DNA of 64,000 bases. It comes from Strigamia acuminata. Its lineage: Eukaryota; Arthropoda; Chilopoda; Geophilomorpha; Linotaeniidae. Made by a program: the position numbers and the translations under genes. Below, piece by piece: positions 8,688 to 20,508 of the stretch; the first letter of the stretch is position 1, and every line of letters starts with the position of its first letter. The DNA is taken from NCBI GenBank assembly GCA_949358305.1, contig OX442314.1:31863608-31927607 (forward strand), in the 5' to 3' direction. The notes under the pieces are model-generated. The model was given only the letters and a program-made list of their open reading frames with translations. It ran no database searches and was not told the DNA's origin.

Positions 8688-10304
8688 CTATTCATCAACA
8701 ATAACGTCAAAATGGATGCACCCATCAAAATTAGTTGGCGTCTTGTATTCATTCACTTTGGTCATCGTGTTTAACGAATACACGTTGTACGCCACGTCTG
8801 TTTTTGTGAATATGAGGCAGTCGTCGTCGTAAGGGACATACAAGAAAACATCACCATCGATGTTCAGCGACGAAACAACACTCCAGCAGTCATTTTCGAT
8901 GTCGTAGATTAACAAACTGCGATTTGGGATTTGTTGAACAAAAATCAACTTTTCATAATAATAACATTGAACGCGATTTTTACACGTGACGCTTTGCCAA
9001 TTGCCCGGTAATTTTTCTTTTGTCTCACAGGTTTTCGAATCCAAGTTAACAATCTTTATGCGCGTCTCGTCTACATCGAAATAATACCTCCTTTCTCTAT
9101 CTATCAAAGTTACCAAAAGCAAAGATTTGCAATTCGAGATGACATCATGAAAATCAATGATATTCCTCCATTGTAAGTTGTAATGAAAACGCAAATAAGT
9201 GGAATTTGTTCGTCTAAAGAAGATGTTTAAACAATCGCCGGTTTCACATGATATATCCATAGCAACTTCCTCGGGATGTTCGAAAATGCCATCCGTAGTC
9301 ACGTCAATTGCTTGAAGTCCCAATCGATTTGGCCTGACAGTCACGCAAACAATCTTTCTCCCATCCAAAATCATTGGATACCAATCCGTTGCGGCGCAGC
9401 TGTGATGAGGCCGATCGACCAAAGTCTCCCACTCCTCGTGGTTTAAATAAGAAATTTTTTGGGTGAACCTTTCGCTCGTAACTTCAAAAACAGATATTTC
9501 AACTTTTTTCGACATCGTTGTTACCCACTTTGAAGTAACGGCTTTGCTTACTGCGCTGTATATTTCTGCTGATTTGGTAACGACGTCGGATGAAATCAGT
9601 TGGTGAAGCGAATGTTTCGACAATTCCTCAATACCGTACTCGGATAGAAAATTCAACTGACGTTCGGTCTTGCACTCCGTTCCGGGTGACTTGATAATCC
9701 AATTTAAATTGAACACAATCAAGTCACCAGCATTTTCGGATGTCTTGACTTCAGATAGACTTTGCATTTGTGCAGCCGTGATTTTGCCAAGTTGATCGGT
9801 CGCGGAGATGAGTTTCGTGTGGTGTGACACAAACAGTCGAACGGCTTTCAGCGTTTCGTCTTGGTTGAACAGTTCCGCCAACTGCCAAATGTCTACAAAG
9901 TTGTCCGCGGTCACGGAATCTGTATACTCGGTCCAGTAGTTGTCAAATAGGTCCCGCAACAGCATTTTGTTAGCTGCAAAGAATATTTCTCGCAATACAG
10001 CGTCGGATATTTCGGCGAGGATGGGAATATGTTGCGCGTACAAGAATTTGATGGTGATTCCCATGACGACGGAAGATACGTCCGGGAATGATGCTTCGTT
10101 CGTTTCGTTCTCGATGTTGTCGTGGCTGAACATTGCACCGAAATAATCACTTTCGGCGACCAATTGACATTTATCGGCAAGCACACGTCCACCGTCGTTG
10201 CACTTTAACACAACCATGCCCACTCGTCCTTCATCTCGCGAATTGTACAAACTAGTCATAAGTTCAAGATTTTTTTGTGTTTGACTCACATTATCCGACG
10301 CCAT
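8688..10304 (-). CDS. BTB-BACK protein (BTB2)
   Basis: Single-exon gene. The open frame extends to 10370, but alignment with BTB1 and the context AAAATGGCG support the ATG at 10304, giving 538 residues. The BTB domain (GMVVLKCNDGGRVLADKCQL, DYFGAMFSHDN, VVMGITIKFLYAQHIP) is followed by a BACK-like region (NFVDIWQLAELFNQDETLKA) and a propeller-like C-terminal half (NWQSVTCKNRV, SLLIYDIENDCWSVVSS). It ends NFDGCIHFDVIVDE without the aspartate tail of BTB1. The likely role is a substrate receptor for a BTB-binding cullin, inferred from the fold. It lies in the same orientation as BTB1 with a cullin gene between them. Confidence 0.85.
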   Translation of the reverse strand: MASDNVSQTQKNLELMTSLYNSRDEGRVGMVVLKCNDGGRVLADKCQLVAESDYFGAMFSHDNIENETNEASFPDVSSVVMGITIKFLYAQHIPILAEISDAVLREIFFAANKMLLRDLFDNYWTEYTDSVTADNFVDIWQLAELFNQDETLKAVRLFVSHHTKLISATDQLGKITAAQMQSLSEVKTSENAGDLIVFNLNWIIKSPGTECKTERQLNFLSEYGIEELSKHSLHQLISSDVVTKSAEIYSAVSKAVTSKWVTTMSKKVEISVFEVTSERFTQKISYLNHEEWETLVDRPHHSCAATDWYPMILDGRKIVCVTVRPNRLGLQAIDVTTDGIFEHPEEVAMDISCETGDCLNIFFRRTNSTYLRFHYNLQWRNIIDFHDVISNCKSLLLVTLIDRERRYYFDVDETRIKIVNLDSKTCETKEKLPGNWQSVTCKNRVQCYYYEKLIFVQQIPNRSLLIYDIENDCWSVVSSLNIDGDVFLYVPYDDDCLIFTKTDVAYNVYSLNTMTKVNEYKTPTNFDGCIHFDVIVDE

Positions 10305-10370
10305 TTTGATAGCTGTTAGTGGAAATGACTGGTCCTGGAAATACAAAGCTTGTATACACAGTATATACAC

Positions 10371-10639
10371 GATTTTTGATCACGTCTACATGTCGTTATA
10401 CGATAAAACGAACGGTGGTCGAAGACGATCAGTACGGCGGAATTTGTATTTGTTTTAATTAATATTATTTCTTTGAAAATATAATAATAATTAATAATAA
10501 TAATAATTTGATTATACGGTTTAGCGTCTTGCCCTAAATTTTTTTTCCAAATTAATATATGGACGTGGATATCAAATTCAAATACCAGTACTATTTAATG
10601 TTCATATTAATAACTAATATTAAATATTCTGAAATGCAA
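10371..10639. other. Region upstream of BTB2
   Basis: AT-rich with a short AAT microsatellite (10485-10508). It probably contains the BTB2 promoter; no clear TATA element could be assigned. Confidence 0.4.
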
Positions 10640-11411
10640 TTCCGATTTATACCATCAAATAAAATTGCGTGCCATACCTTGGACGATGTCACCTAAAATG
10701 TAACATCCACAAAACATCACGGAACTGTAAACACACGCCAAGACAACTCAGAAATGGGTGCAAGCAGATACTGCAAGTAAAAGCTGACAGTTCATCCACT
10801 AAATGGCACCACTCGTCACGGCGTAAACCCCCAATGAAATAAGTATTGCAGTGAAGCAATTTCAGGATGTTTTGTTTGGCAACACACACCAAAAAACCAA
10901 AAATACATTCAGCAGTAATATTTTTATAGTTATTATTATTTTGATGATTTTTGTGTGTTCAATTTTGAATTGTTGGAGGAGAGGATTGAATTATTTTGTG
11001 TGGTGCATTGTTAGCATTATTTATTAATTATTAGGATCTAATAGTAGGCTTAAAACTGCGAATGCCGATTGAAATTCGTAAATAATCTGCATAGAATGAA
11101 TATTTTTATTTCATGGAATTTAATATTGTACAGATACAACTTGGGCGATGCTTGAGTGACATTTCTTTATTTTGAGGTTTTAAAATTTTATATTTTCATG
11201 CAAACAACATCACTAAAATGCTAGTAAAATTTTATAAGAAATACTTATGTCGCTGTGCTGCAGGGAGCACAAGGGGAATGGAATGGAATGCCATTTTTAC
11301 GTCACGTGATCAAATTTATGTAGTTATTTAAATTGTTTATTCTTATTAAAATTATAAAATTGCAAACTGCAAAAATGAGATGAAATTAAAGCTTTGTCTT
11401 AAACAACAGTA
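10640..11411. repeat. Array spacer, copy 2
   Basis: Aligns with 1036-1830. It differs by small changes and a roughly 90-bp insertion at about 11225-11315 that contains ctgcagggagcac and a cacgtga motif. Like copy 1 it ends against the 3' end of a BTB gene, here only a fragment. Confidence 0.75.
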
Positions 11412-11475
11412 ACGTCAAAACAGATGCCCCCATCAAAATTTGTTGGCATTTTGTATTCATTCACTTTGGTCATCA
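11412..11475 (-). pseudogene. BTB gene 3' fragment D
   Basis: The 64 bp match the last codons of BTB1 and BTB2 (the reverse strand encodes a version of MPTNFDGCIHFDV, with substitutions). The homology ends abruptly at about 11475 inside the C-terminal coding region. This marks a fourth copy of the BTB unit and the right edge of the array. Confidence 0.7.
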
Positions 11476-12300
11476 GTTATTTTTAGTTGGTGTTATCACC
11501 ACCAGATGGGTATTGCTACAAAATCAAAAAGCAAAAACCCGATAAAATATATTGGAAATGCGAGAGCTGGAAGGATGGTTGTAAGGAATGCTGAAGTACG
11601 ACTTCGGACACTGTCCAGCCGCAAATTTTGATTGAGGCTTCGGAGCATTAAGTGAAAAGCAATAAATTGGAAAATATGTTTTGAAACCATATAGGTTCTG
11701 TGAACGCATAGCAGTGAAGTCCGCCACTAAAGCGTTTTATAGTTTGTTTTCTGACCAATAGATGGCAACCTCCATGTTCTATCTCACTTGGCAGTTTGTT
11801 TACCCAAGGATATATCCTCGGTTTATCTGTTGTGTGTGAGAATGAGTTTGTTTATCCAATGATACATCCTTGGTTTATCTGTTGTATGTGTGAGACGATA
11901 CCAAAAAATGACTTACAAATGTATATATATTTTTTATCATAAAAAAACAATTAGAAATCAACTAAATATATGGTTCAAAAATATATTGCATTTATACAGT
12001 ATTACAGTGCATTTGAGAATGCATTTTCTAATACTTGTTTGCATGCTATTGGTTTGCAAATGATAATACTTACATTTTCTAAAATTCTACAAATAATATT
12101 ATTTGTCATTCCTATGAATCTGTTGTCGTAATACATTTTTCTAAACATGTTCTAAAATAAATTTCAAATACTAATGTTAAAGAATTGCAAATGCATAATT
12201 TAATACACGAACAATACACGTAAATCCCACGAAGTGCTCTACATTTTAGAATGCATTAATTGGGCAAACCTAAAAATACATTGTAAAATATATAATTGCT
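11476..12300. other. AT-rich intergenic region with a local tandem duplication
   Basis: Contains a roughly 60-bp duplication at about 11793-11895 (both units read gtttgttta-ccaa then ggtttatctgttgt) and a repetitive tract rich in aaatgcattt motifs (11945-12270). No gene was recognised. Confidence 0.5.
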
Positions 12301-12359
12301 TCTGGGAAATCCCTTTTATTTGATACAATCCAAAGAGTCGATCCGTTTGAATCTTTGTT

Positions 12360-13420
12360 TCATTTCGTCACGTGCGCGCTCACTGCCCAGCAGTTCCCGC
12401 CCGAGTTTAACTCAATTTGTTGATGAGATGCGAACAGCATTTCTAAAGTGTTTGCGAGAGGGGGATTCACATCCACCAACGAACTACGATGTTTGGGTGT
12501 GCTTTTTAAGTGCACGTGCCAGTTTGTCGGCTGCCATCTGGCGAGTGGCATGAGCCCAGCGTAATTTAAACCAAGAAGGAAAAACTTACAGCATCTGTCA
12601 GCGCAAGAAAAAGAGTTAAACACCCACCAAAACACCACCCTCATGCCCACTTAAACGACCCCACTCTATAATTCTTATCCCCCACACTTTTTATCAACAA
12701 CTCGTGAATTTTATACGCAAAAAAAAACCCAACCCCTCAAAAAAAAAAATTAAAATTAAAATTAAAAAAAATAAATAAATAAATGTTTAATTTTTGTTTG
12801 ATTTCAGTTTTATTTTATTATCCGATAATTTGAATGAGATACTTGACCTTTATTCGTGGGTTCTCGAGACGTTTCCTCATCTCGACATTTTCCCACGTTT
12901 TTGTCGGGTAGGCGGGACATGGAGAACGGAAGCTCCCTGCCTCCGGCCACGCCGGAAATGGGTGCTTCGGGTGCACCCAACGCTCATTAACCCCTTCCTT
13001 CCATCGAATAGTTCACCTATCGTTCTGATTTCCTCATTTTTGCACCGCAAATGCGGAATTTCGTCACTTTTCCGCCGTTTTCGACCCGATTTTCGACGTT
13101 AATCGGCGGATTATCGCGTGCGCGCGCACAAAAGCGGGTAGTTTTTGCCCGACACGAAACCGGAAACTGCAGATAGGCAGTTAGGGTCACCGGAACTGGG
13201 TATGTAAGTATTCGCGTGGCGGCCGCGCGCCCACCTTCCGCCCTGCAGGCGCGCGCAATTATGTGGACAGGTAGCCGGAGCACAGGTGCGGCTCGGTGAT
13301 GTGATGAAAAAGCAGCCCTCGCCCCGCCTACGCGTCGCCCGAGACGCACAGGTGTCTCGGATACTGGAAATGAACTCAGGTGTAATCTTTAGCTTTGTCC
13401 ACTTTGACGGTGGTCAGTTC
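12360..13420. other. GC- and CpG-rich non-coding block
   Basis: Two islands, 12360-12560 and about 12850-13420, stand out from the AT-rich surroundings, with frequent CG dinucleotides and runs such as gcgcgcgc. Several frames of about 100 codons cross them on both strands without recognisable protein. Three CAGGTG E-boxes cluster at 13283-13382. A regulatory block for the nearby bHLH gene or the promoter of an unseen transcript are both possible. Confidence 0.4.
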
Positions 13421-14214
13421 GTGTCAAATTACAGGCATTTTTTGTGTTGGTCAGGGAGGGGTGTTCGGGAGTGGACATGGGGTCTGTAATCAGGCCAAAT
13501 GAAACGCGAGGGATGGACACGACGTGGTGACCGTTCATTTTGGGGGTTTTTGGAAATTGAATTAGAAGACTCGAGGTGGAGCGAATGATGTATGGAAAGG
13601 GAAATGTCACGTGATTTTTTGATTTACCTTGAGATGTTCTAGGATGTATATAATAGACGGTGATTACGGTGGGGATGGAGTTCGTTTTGTTTCGTATGGG
13701 GGGAAAAAAGTGGAGGAAGACACAAATTGGTCAGTGGAGCGGAACTAACAGATTTCAACTCGCACGTCGTCAGAAAAATGATTCATGAAAAGTGTGTTGT
13801 TGGTGAAAACGGAAATAAAAAAAGTTATTCAATCAAGGTGGAGTTTTTTTTTATTTTTTTTTTTATTTTTGAAATTGTAGTGGGTTGTTTTTAATTTTGT
13901 TGATAATTGGGATGTGAGGAAAGCAAATAAAGGAAAGGAAACGGATTGTTATTCGTGTTTTTCATCAATGTGGAAGGTTTTGTTGAATTATATTTTTCGT
14001 TGTAAACGTGATGGAAGTCGGCTGGGAATTTCTAAACTGCCCAAAAATAGTCCAGAATATGTAAAAATAGCAAAAAATAAGCTACCTGAAAGGTAAATAA
14101 ATGGAACAAAATATGAAGAAGGAAAAAATAACAGCTAAAATAATCCTAAAAATTTGTTACAAATTTTTTTAAAAAATAGCTAAATAATAACAAAATAAGT
14201 TTCAGATGTAAACG

Positions 14215-14470
14215 ATAGCTAAAAATATCAACAACAAAATAGCTAAAAGTATGAAACATAGCTAAAACTATCTAAAAATTTGTTTAAATTATCTAAAATT
14301 TAGCTAAAAATATCTAAAAATTTAGCTAAAAATATCTAAAATTTTGCTAAAAATATCTAAAATTTTGCTAAAAATATCTAAAATTTAGCTAAAAATATCT
14401 AAAAAAAAAAAAAATAGCTAAAAATATCAAAAAGTATGATTAAAACTTAAAAGCTGCAAAACCTAGCTAA
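14215..14470. repeat. Irregular tandem array, unit about 20 bp
   Basis: Repeated agctaaaaatatctaaaat-type units with variable spacing. Confidence 0.6.
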
Positions 14471-15944
14471 AAATAGCACAGAGAAAAACTAGCAAAACTT
14501 CCTTTTTGTTTAACATTAGAAAAAATTTCCAAAAAATTTTCCTGAACCCATACCATACATTGACTCTTCTCCTGTTTCATTTTTTAAATACACACTACTT
14601 TTACAACTTACATTTACCTGTATCATTGACATAATCTAAAACACTCGAATAAACCTGCAAAACCTGAAAACCCAGTACACAAACCACATATTACATTCAA
14701 AAAGATATCCAAAAAATGGCCAAAATTCGTTCCAAAATGATTAAAAACTCCAAGTTACTCCACATCCAATTGAGAAACGCTTTGAGACAAACTTGGGATG
14801 AGAATTCCCCCCCCCCCCCTCAATCAACCAACCCCCCACAACCCCAACTTTTCTCATTCCCTGGGAAATGAAAAACCTTACCCGAATCCACTTCAACCTT
14901 TACCCATCAGACCTCAATTATCAAACGCGATCCACTCCAAACATGGCCTGATACATTGACGCACGTGACCCACACGTGACCAGATCAAACCTGGAGACGC
15001 GCCAGATTAAGCAACACGCGGCTCACTATCTGCCTCCATTCGATACGGATTACAGCAGAACTCTGGGAACAAACGAGCCACCCAACATTTTCATTTTTCT
15101 AATTACATTTTTTCTTCTTTCTCTCTCTCTCTCTCTTGTTGTGGTGAATCAAAATTGTATATTTTTCTAGAGGGGGGTATTGTGGTATGGGATGGTTGAC
15201 GAAACAATGGTGTTGGCAGCACGGGAGCTGCTCATTACCTCGCGCCAATACATCATCCACCTCCTGCCACGGTGCGCCGGCCTCGAGGCACCGCACACGG
15301 AGCCTTAATAAGGGTTGCAACTTGGGTGGACAATTAAAGAGGAGGAAAGAAAAGTTATAAAATAAAAATAGGAAAGAAAAAAAGAAAAAAAAAGTTCAAT
15401 AAAGGTTGCGCGGGGGGAATGTCAATTGATTTAAATGTGTTTTCAATTGTTTGTAATTATAATTAATTTTTTGGGGTAGGTTGTCATTAATTGGAGTCGT
15501 GAGGGGCCGCCTTTGGGGATTTTTTGGGTGTAAAGTTAAACGAAGGTGGGTTAATTACTCGCTTTTCAGGTAATGCTAGAAGGTGCTGGAAGGTGACATT
15601 TTGATTGATCTTCTTTTTTTTTTTTTTTTTTTTTTTAGGGGTATAAATGGGAAAGAAGTGAGGTGAAAATATAATCAGAGAATGTTTGTGATGAATGGAA
15701 TTGTGGTTTGGGTAATGGTTTGCGGTGGAAGAAAAGGTGAGATTGTTGTATTAATAGTTTTTTTTTTAAATTTCTGTTGGAATTATTCAACCATTTCCGC
15801 CATGTGACGTTAGTGTATTTTTTGGGTGTGTAAACCACTTCGTTTGTTCAATGAAATCAGTTCTTCGGTTTTTTAAAAAGAATTAATTTTATAGCTTTTA
15901 TTTTATTTTTTTTTATTTTTTTTGTTTTTATGAGTTGGGATATT

Positions 15945-16335
15945 GTTATTTGTTCAATTTTAGGTTTTGCGGATTGTTGTATTATTGTTTTGTTGTAATT
16001 TTTGGTTTTATGCATTGTTATATTATTGTTTTGTTGTAATTTTTGGTTTTTAAATTGTTGATTTGTTTTTATTTTTAGTTTTATATTGTTGATTTGTTTT
16101 AATTTTTGGTTTTGATATTGTTGCTTTGTTTTAATTTTTGGTTTTGATATTGTTGCTTTGTTGTAACTTTTGGTTTAATGGGATGTTACATAGTTTATTA
16201 CGGCAGTATTTGTTTTACTTTTTTGTTTTCAAGAATGCTGTTTTGTTTTAATTTTTGGTTTTATGACTTGTTATACCAGATTGTCGATTTAATATGATTT
16301 TAATTTGTTTTAGATTGTTGATTTGTTATGATTTT
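15945..16335. repeat. T/G-rich tandem array, unit about 35-60 bp
   Basis: Repeated blocks of attgttgttttgttgtaat followed by tttggtttt with length variation. Confidence 0.6.
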
Positions 16336-16521
16336 TAGTTATTATATTGTTACCTTAATCGGTATTCAACAATTATTATACCTTAAGACCTTAAATTGTT
16401 ATTTCTATTTCGTTGCCAAACATGAATACATTCATATACTGCATTGTTTGCTTCTCATCAACAATTACCACAGCAATAAACCCCAATAATTGAAAACACT
16501 CAACTATTTCTATTCAAATTA

Positions 16522-16527
16522 TTTTAT
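16522..16527 (-). terminator. Candidate poly(A) signal of the bHLH gene
   Basis: AATAAA on the minus strand about 300 bp beyond the stop codon at 16830. Confidence 0.4.
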
Positions 16528-16829
16528 TAGACGCAACTGACAAAATAAATTATTATTCGCTTGTATACAAAATACAGGGTACATAAGTACCAATTTACAC
16601 ACACAAACATTTGACTAAATGCATCAAGGCACTTGCAATACAATGTAAAAAAATCAAAAAAACAAAAAAAAAGATTTATACAACAAAAAAAAAAACAATA
16701 AAAAAAAACAAAAAAACTTTTGATTGACATATTTACAATTTATCATACACTGGCACTTTGAATCTTTGATAACTGGTAGTTGGCGGCTCTATATAATTTC
16801 CCACCATCATTATCCATCCTTCGGAATCC

Positions 16830-17318
16830 CTAATCGCGGTCGAGCAGTTCTAGTAAAGCCGCGATATAACTCTGAGCCATTTGCAACGTCTCGTACTTCG
16901 ACAGCTTCCGGTCATTCCCCAACGACGGAACCACATCCCGCAGCTTATCGAACGCAACATTCAAACTGTTCATCCTCCGTCTCTCCCGCGCATTCGCCGC
17001 CAACCGCCTCTTGCGCATCACGTTCGCCGTCGGCAGCTTGTCCGGCCTCTGACTCTTTCGGCTCGCCGATCGCGACGTCCGCTCTTCGCCCGTCCGCGGC
17101 GACATCATCTGGCCGCTCTCCGACTCCCCGAGCGAAAAATCCGAATTGCCCAACTCCATCAACTCCGTCGCCTCCTCCGAATCCTCGTTAAAACTGTTGG
17201 CAGCGTCCTCCATCGACTGGTCAAGCCCGAGCACTTGAAACGGCTCCTGGTGGTGGTGTCCCGGTGACAGGTAGTCGCTCAACACTGCAGCAAGCATTGC
17301 AGCCTCACCTCCGACCAT
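16830..17318 (-). CDS. ato: Atonal-family proneural bHLH transcription factor
   Basis: Intronless gene of 162 residues. The open frame reaches 17453 but starts there with a non-ATG codon. The first ATG with a usable context (GCGATGG) is at 17318 and lies just downstream of a TATA box. The bHLH domain is at residues about 103-160: basic region [20 protein letters not shown], helix 1 [11 protein letters not shown], loop GNDRKLS, helix 2 [19 protein letters not shown]. The basic region and the [11 protein letters not shown] helix are typical of the atonal/Atoh1/cato group rather than neurogenin or NeuroD. As in atonal, the domain is at the extreme C-terminus. The N-terminal half is acidic and Ser-rich. 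These factors dimerise with Daughterless/E proteins and bind CANNTG to specify sense-organ precursors and neurons. Whether it is ato itself or the paralogue cato cannot be decided here. Confidence 0.9.
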   Translation of the reverse strand: MVGGEAAMLAAVLSDYLSPGHHHQEPFQVLGLDQSMEDAANSFNEDSEEATELMELGNSDFSLGESESGQMMSPRTGEERTSRSASRKSQRPDKLPTANVMRKRRLAANARERRRMNSLNVAFDKLRDVVPSLGNDRKLSKYETLQMAQSYIAALLELLDRD

Positions 17319-17368
17319 CGCTCGTCTGAGCGTCTCGGCTGCGTCTGATGATCGTCCTTGTCCTTCCG

Positions 17369-17376
17369 ATTTTATA
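17369..17376 (-). promoter_or_regulatory. TATA box of the bHLH gene
   Basis: TATAAAAT on the minus strand 51 bp upstream of the ATG. An ATTGG (inverted CCAAT) motif lies about 65 bp further upstream (17436-17440), and a CACGTG E-box at 17401-17406. The spacing fits a core promoter with a leader of about 25 nt. Confidence 0.6.
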
Positions 17377-17453
17377 CAGGGGTCCGGGGAACCCGCCCTC
17401 CACGTGCGTAATAATCTCCCTCGCGGCCACCGTCCGCCAATCAGGGCCGGCAA

Positions 17454-20340
17454 CCACAGAGCGCCGCTTTTTTTTTTTTTTTTTTTTTTTTTTTCCTTCT
17501 GTCTTTCTCTCTCTCACCACCCCCTGCACCCCCCTCTTCCCTTGAGTGGTTCGACACCCCTCTGTTTCTCTTTACCTGTGTTCCGCGAAGTCGACAGCTT
17601 CCAATTTGCACTCGGAAAAGTGTAACGTTAAAAATGATGTTAAAAGCGTGGCTGCGGTAATTAAACTATTTCCGGTTTAATTAAAAAAGGTTTTTACCGT
17701 TGAGGACGTTTGGTGGTGGTCGTCGGTCGGAGAGAAATTCGTGGTTTGGGGGGTGGGGAGTGGGGGGGTTTTTTGAAAATGGACACGCAAGAGGAGACCG
17801 GTCGCGCGCGACATGTTTTGCCCAGGGGCGAACGGCGCGTGACCATAGGGGACGCCAAATGGCGCCAGGTAAAAAGTTAGCTGGGATGACCACTTGATTC
17901 GTGATGATTTCAGAGTCGAAGGTCTTTCGGTTCCTTGGAAATGTTTTTTTGTTGTTTTGTTTCGTGTTTTTTTTGTTTTGTTTTTGTTTTCTTCGAAGTG
18001 CACAACAATGGGTTGGGTGCAACAAAGTGAAATGTATAAATATAAATTTCTTTCGGACGGATGATATATAGTTTAATTAATTTGGGGAGTTTTGATGGTA
18101 ATTATCTCCATTCAGAGTGGATTTTTGTTGTTTTTTTTGGATTTTTTTTTGTTTTTTTATCTTTTTGTGGTTTTGTTTTGATGATATAGTACAATAGGAA
18201 CTTTTTTTGGCCACGTGGGCATTGGATTGAAAAGTGAAATGAAAAATGACAGGTAAATTGATAGCATTCGCACATCACGAATTATTGTTCAGGCCTTTGA
18301 GGAACTTATTACTTGGAGCCCCATTTGGATTTTTTTTGAATAAGTGGAAGGAAGGGTTAGGCCAATCAATCATAAGACCCCACAGAAAATGACTTGTAAA
18401 TGATCGCTGCACAGAAGGCAGGAAAACTCTTCTTGAGATCAAAATTGGTCAACTTATCTCTTTATAATGTTGGAGAAGTTGTATTGTTATGTCAGGAATA
18501 AAAAATAAATAAAAAAATCCTGTATTTTCAGAATTATTAATTATCTTTGAAAAAACTAATTTAATACGTGGGAATAGTGAAGTGTTATGTATTGTATATA
18601 TTCTCAGCTGAAATCAAGTTGTATTTCATTAACTATTGTTGCCTGAATTGCTATATGCTATTTTTTGTATTGTTTTTTCTGACTGTTATATTTTTATGTG
18701 CTAAATTGTTGCTTTTTGAATGGTTGCAATTGTGTAGTAGTTGAATTTGTACAATTTGCTTTATTGTTATTACATTGAATTGTTGTTGTTTTTATTGTTG
18801 CATTTTAAATTTTCTTGGTTTTTGAATTAAATTGTTGAGTTTTTGTTTTTTTTGAATTAAATTGTCGAGTTTTTGTTGTTTTTTTGGATTGTTAAGTTGT
18901 TGAATTTTTCTTGTTTTAGAATTGTTGCATCAAAGGCAGAAAGAGCTGGAAAATTCCTCAAAGCTGCGTACCGCAAACGGCCCGTAAGTATCAACAATCA
19001 TTTCTTTTAATGTCAAAAGAGGGCCTTTTGCATTAAACTTGTAATTCCATTGTCTCTGGGATTACACTCAAATGACAAATTGCTATATTTATTTATTAAT
19101 TTAATTAAATGAAAACCTCCAAAAACACCAAACTAAACTCCGCTAACAATTTTTAAATAAAAATCTTATTGCTATATAGGAATGTGTGGCCCTACATTTC
19201 CCAAATAAAAAAAAAATTAATAAAAAATAAAATAATTGGAGAAATATTTTTTTAAAGCGAAACCTCTTCCCATTTCGTAGCTGAATGATGGGGTTGACGA
19301 CTTTAATTTGATACCTTGTGACCGTCGTGATACCACATCCAAGCACCCAGCGACATTTTTCACACCTATATAATAACCGCTCACCCATATTAGATCTACA
19401 AGGCTTTGACTGCCAAAACCCAACACAAAAAAATCTAAAAACAATAATCAACAAAGTGTAGAAGCCATTACATTAACCTTTAAATAACACACAAGTGTCC
19501 CAACTTCCAATCTATATTTTAAAAGACGATTTTTAAAAATAAAAAAAAAAATATAATAAATAAAAAAAAAATTTAAAAAAAAAATTAATTTTTTTATTTT
19601 ATTTTTATTTTTTTCTCTCCATGCTGTACAATGATGGCGATAACCTATGTGCGTGAGGGCTATGGGCGGGAATCTCATGAATATTTGAAACGACTCCCGT
19701 GCATGGGTCAGTTCTTCTCAGTTGCAGACTTGCAGTGCCAATATACGAAGGCCCTGTTAAGATCTTTATTTTATGGGGCGGCCCCGGGGGGGATTGGGTG
19801 TTCGGACGCACGTGCTGTCAGAATATGTAATGGTGCGTTGATTTGACCAGTCGCACCTGCACATGCGTGATTATTGGTTGGGAGATGATCCAGTTTGCAA
19901 TTTACATGAAATAAGAGTGTTTGCGGACGTTTTCTGTTTCTCGGGGTGATATTAGGGATTTATAAATGGAAAGTGGACAGGGGGCCCGGGGAATGGGGTT
20001 AATTAAAGAACGGAAGAGGGCGGGAAATGGGGGTCGGTTATTCATTACCCCTCAGTTTGCGCAAAGCAGGTAAATAATTCAACGAGCTCATCACACCCAC
20101 ATTGCACTTTATTAAGACTTTAGGAGAATTTAAAATTCAACAGGGGTTGGCGCAAGAATGCAATTTCCGTAATTTTTTAAAAGTATAAGCAGACAGATTT
20201 AGTGGCGATGTGGAAAAAGGAAAAACACAAGAAAAATCTGCTGCAAAATTGAATAACAAACAAATTTTTTTTTAAAATAAACACAAATAAAACAAAAATA
20301 AAATTTGAAATTAAAAATGGTGATAAAAATGCTTAGAAAA
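17454..20340. other. Upstream flank of the bHLH gene
   Basis: AT-rich with poly-T tracts, a GC-rich island at about 17790-17880, another at 19640-19870 and a G-rich stretch at 19978-20035. One candidate small exon (18920-18983) is described separately. No recognisable protein. Confidence 0.5.
18920..18983 (+). other. Candidate 64-nt internal exon
   Basis: A T-rich tract ending tttcttgttttag precedes 64 nt of unusually GC-rich sequence for this region. It is followed directly by the consensus donor gtaagt (18984-18989). One frame reads IVASKAERAGKFLKAAYRKR without a stop. No neighbouring exon was identified, so this is only a splice-site-bounded candidate. Confidence 0.3.
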
Positions 20341-20351
20341 CATGAAAAACG

Positions 20352-20508
20352 TGAAATTGTACGTGCAAAACACTGAAAAATCTGAAATTGTACGTGCAAA
20401 ACACTGAAAAGCGTGAAATTGTACGTGCAAAACACTGAAAAACCTGAAATTGTACGTGCAAAACACTGAAAAACGTGAATTTGTACGTGCAAAACACTGA
20501 AAACAATG
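20352..20508. repeat. 31-bp minisatellite, five units
   Basis: Units of the form gaaattgtacgtgcaaaaca followed by ctgaaaaac/gcgt. They create spurious repetitive reading frames on the minus strand (FQCFARTISRFSVFCTYNF). Composition and periodicity argue against coding. Confidence 0.9.

Larger units (their letters stand above)
13421..16500. other. Gene-poor AT-rich region with simple repeats
   Basis: Holds poly-T tracts, an irregular array of agctaaaaatatctaaaa units (about 14215-14470) and a T-rich array of ttgttgtaatttttggtttt units (about 15945-16335). A small GC-rich island with two CACGTG motifs lies near 14958-14985, and another island at 15180-15310. No coding sequence was recognised. 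Confidence 0.5.

Noticed and set aside
13017-13349. Minus-strand 110-codon frame in the CpG-rich block
   Set aside because: GC-rich DNA gives long open frames by chance; no domain, no splice or start support.
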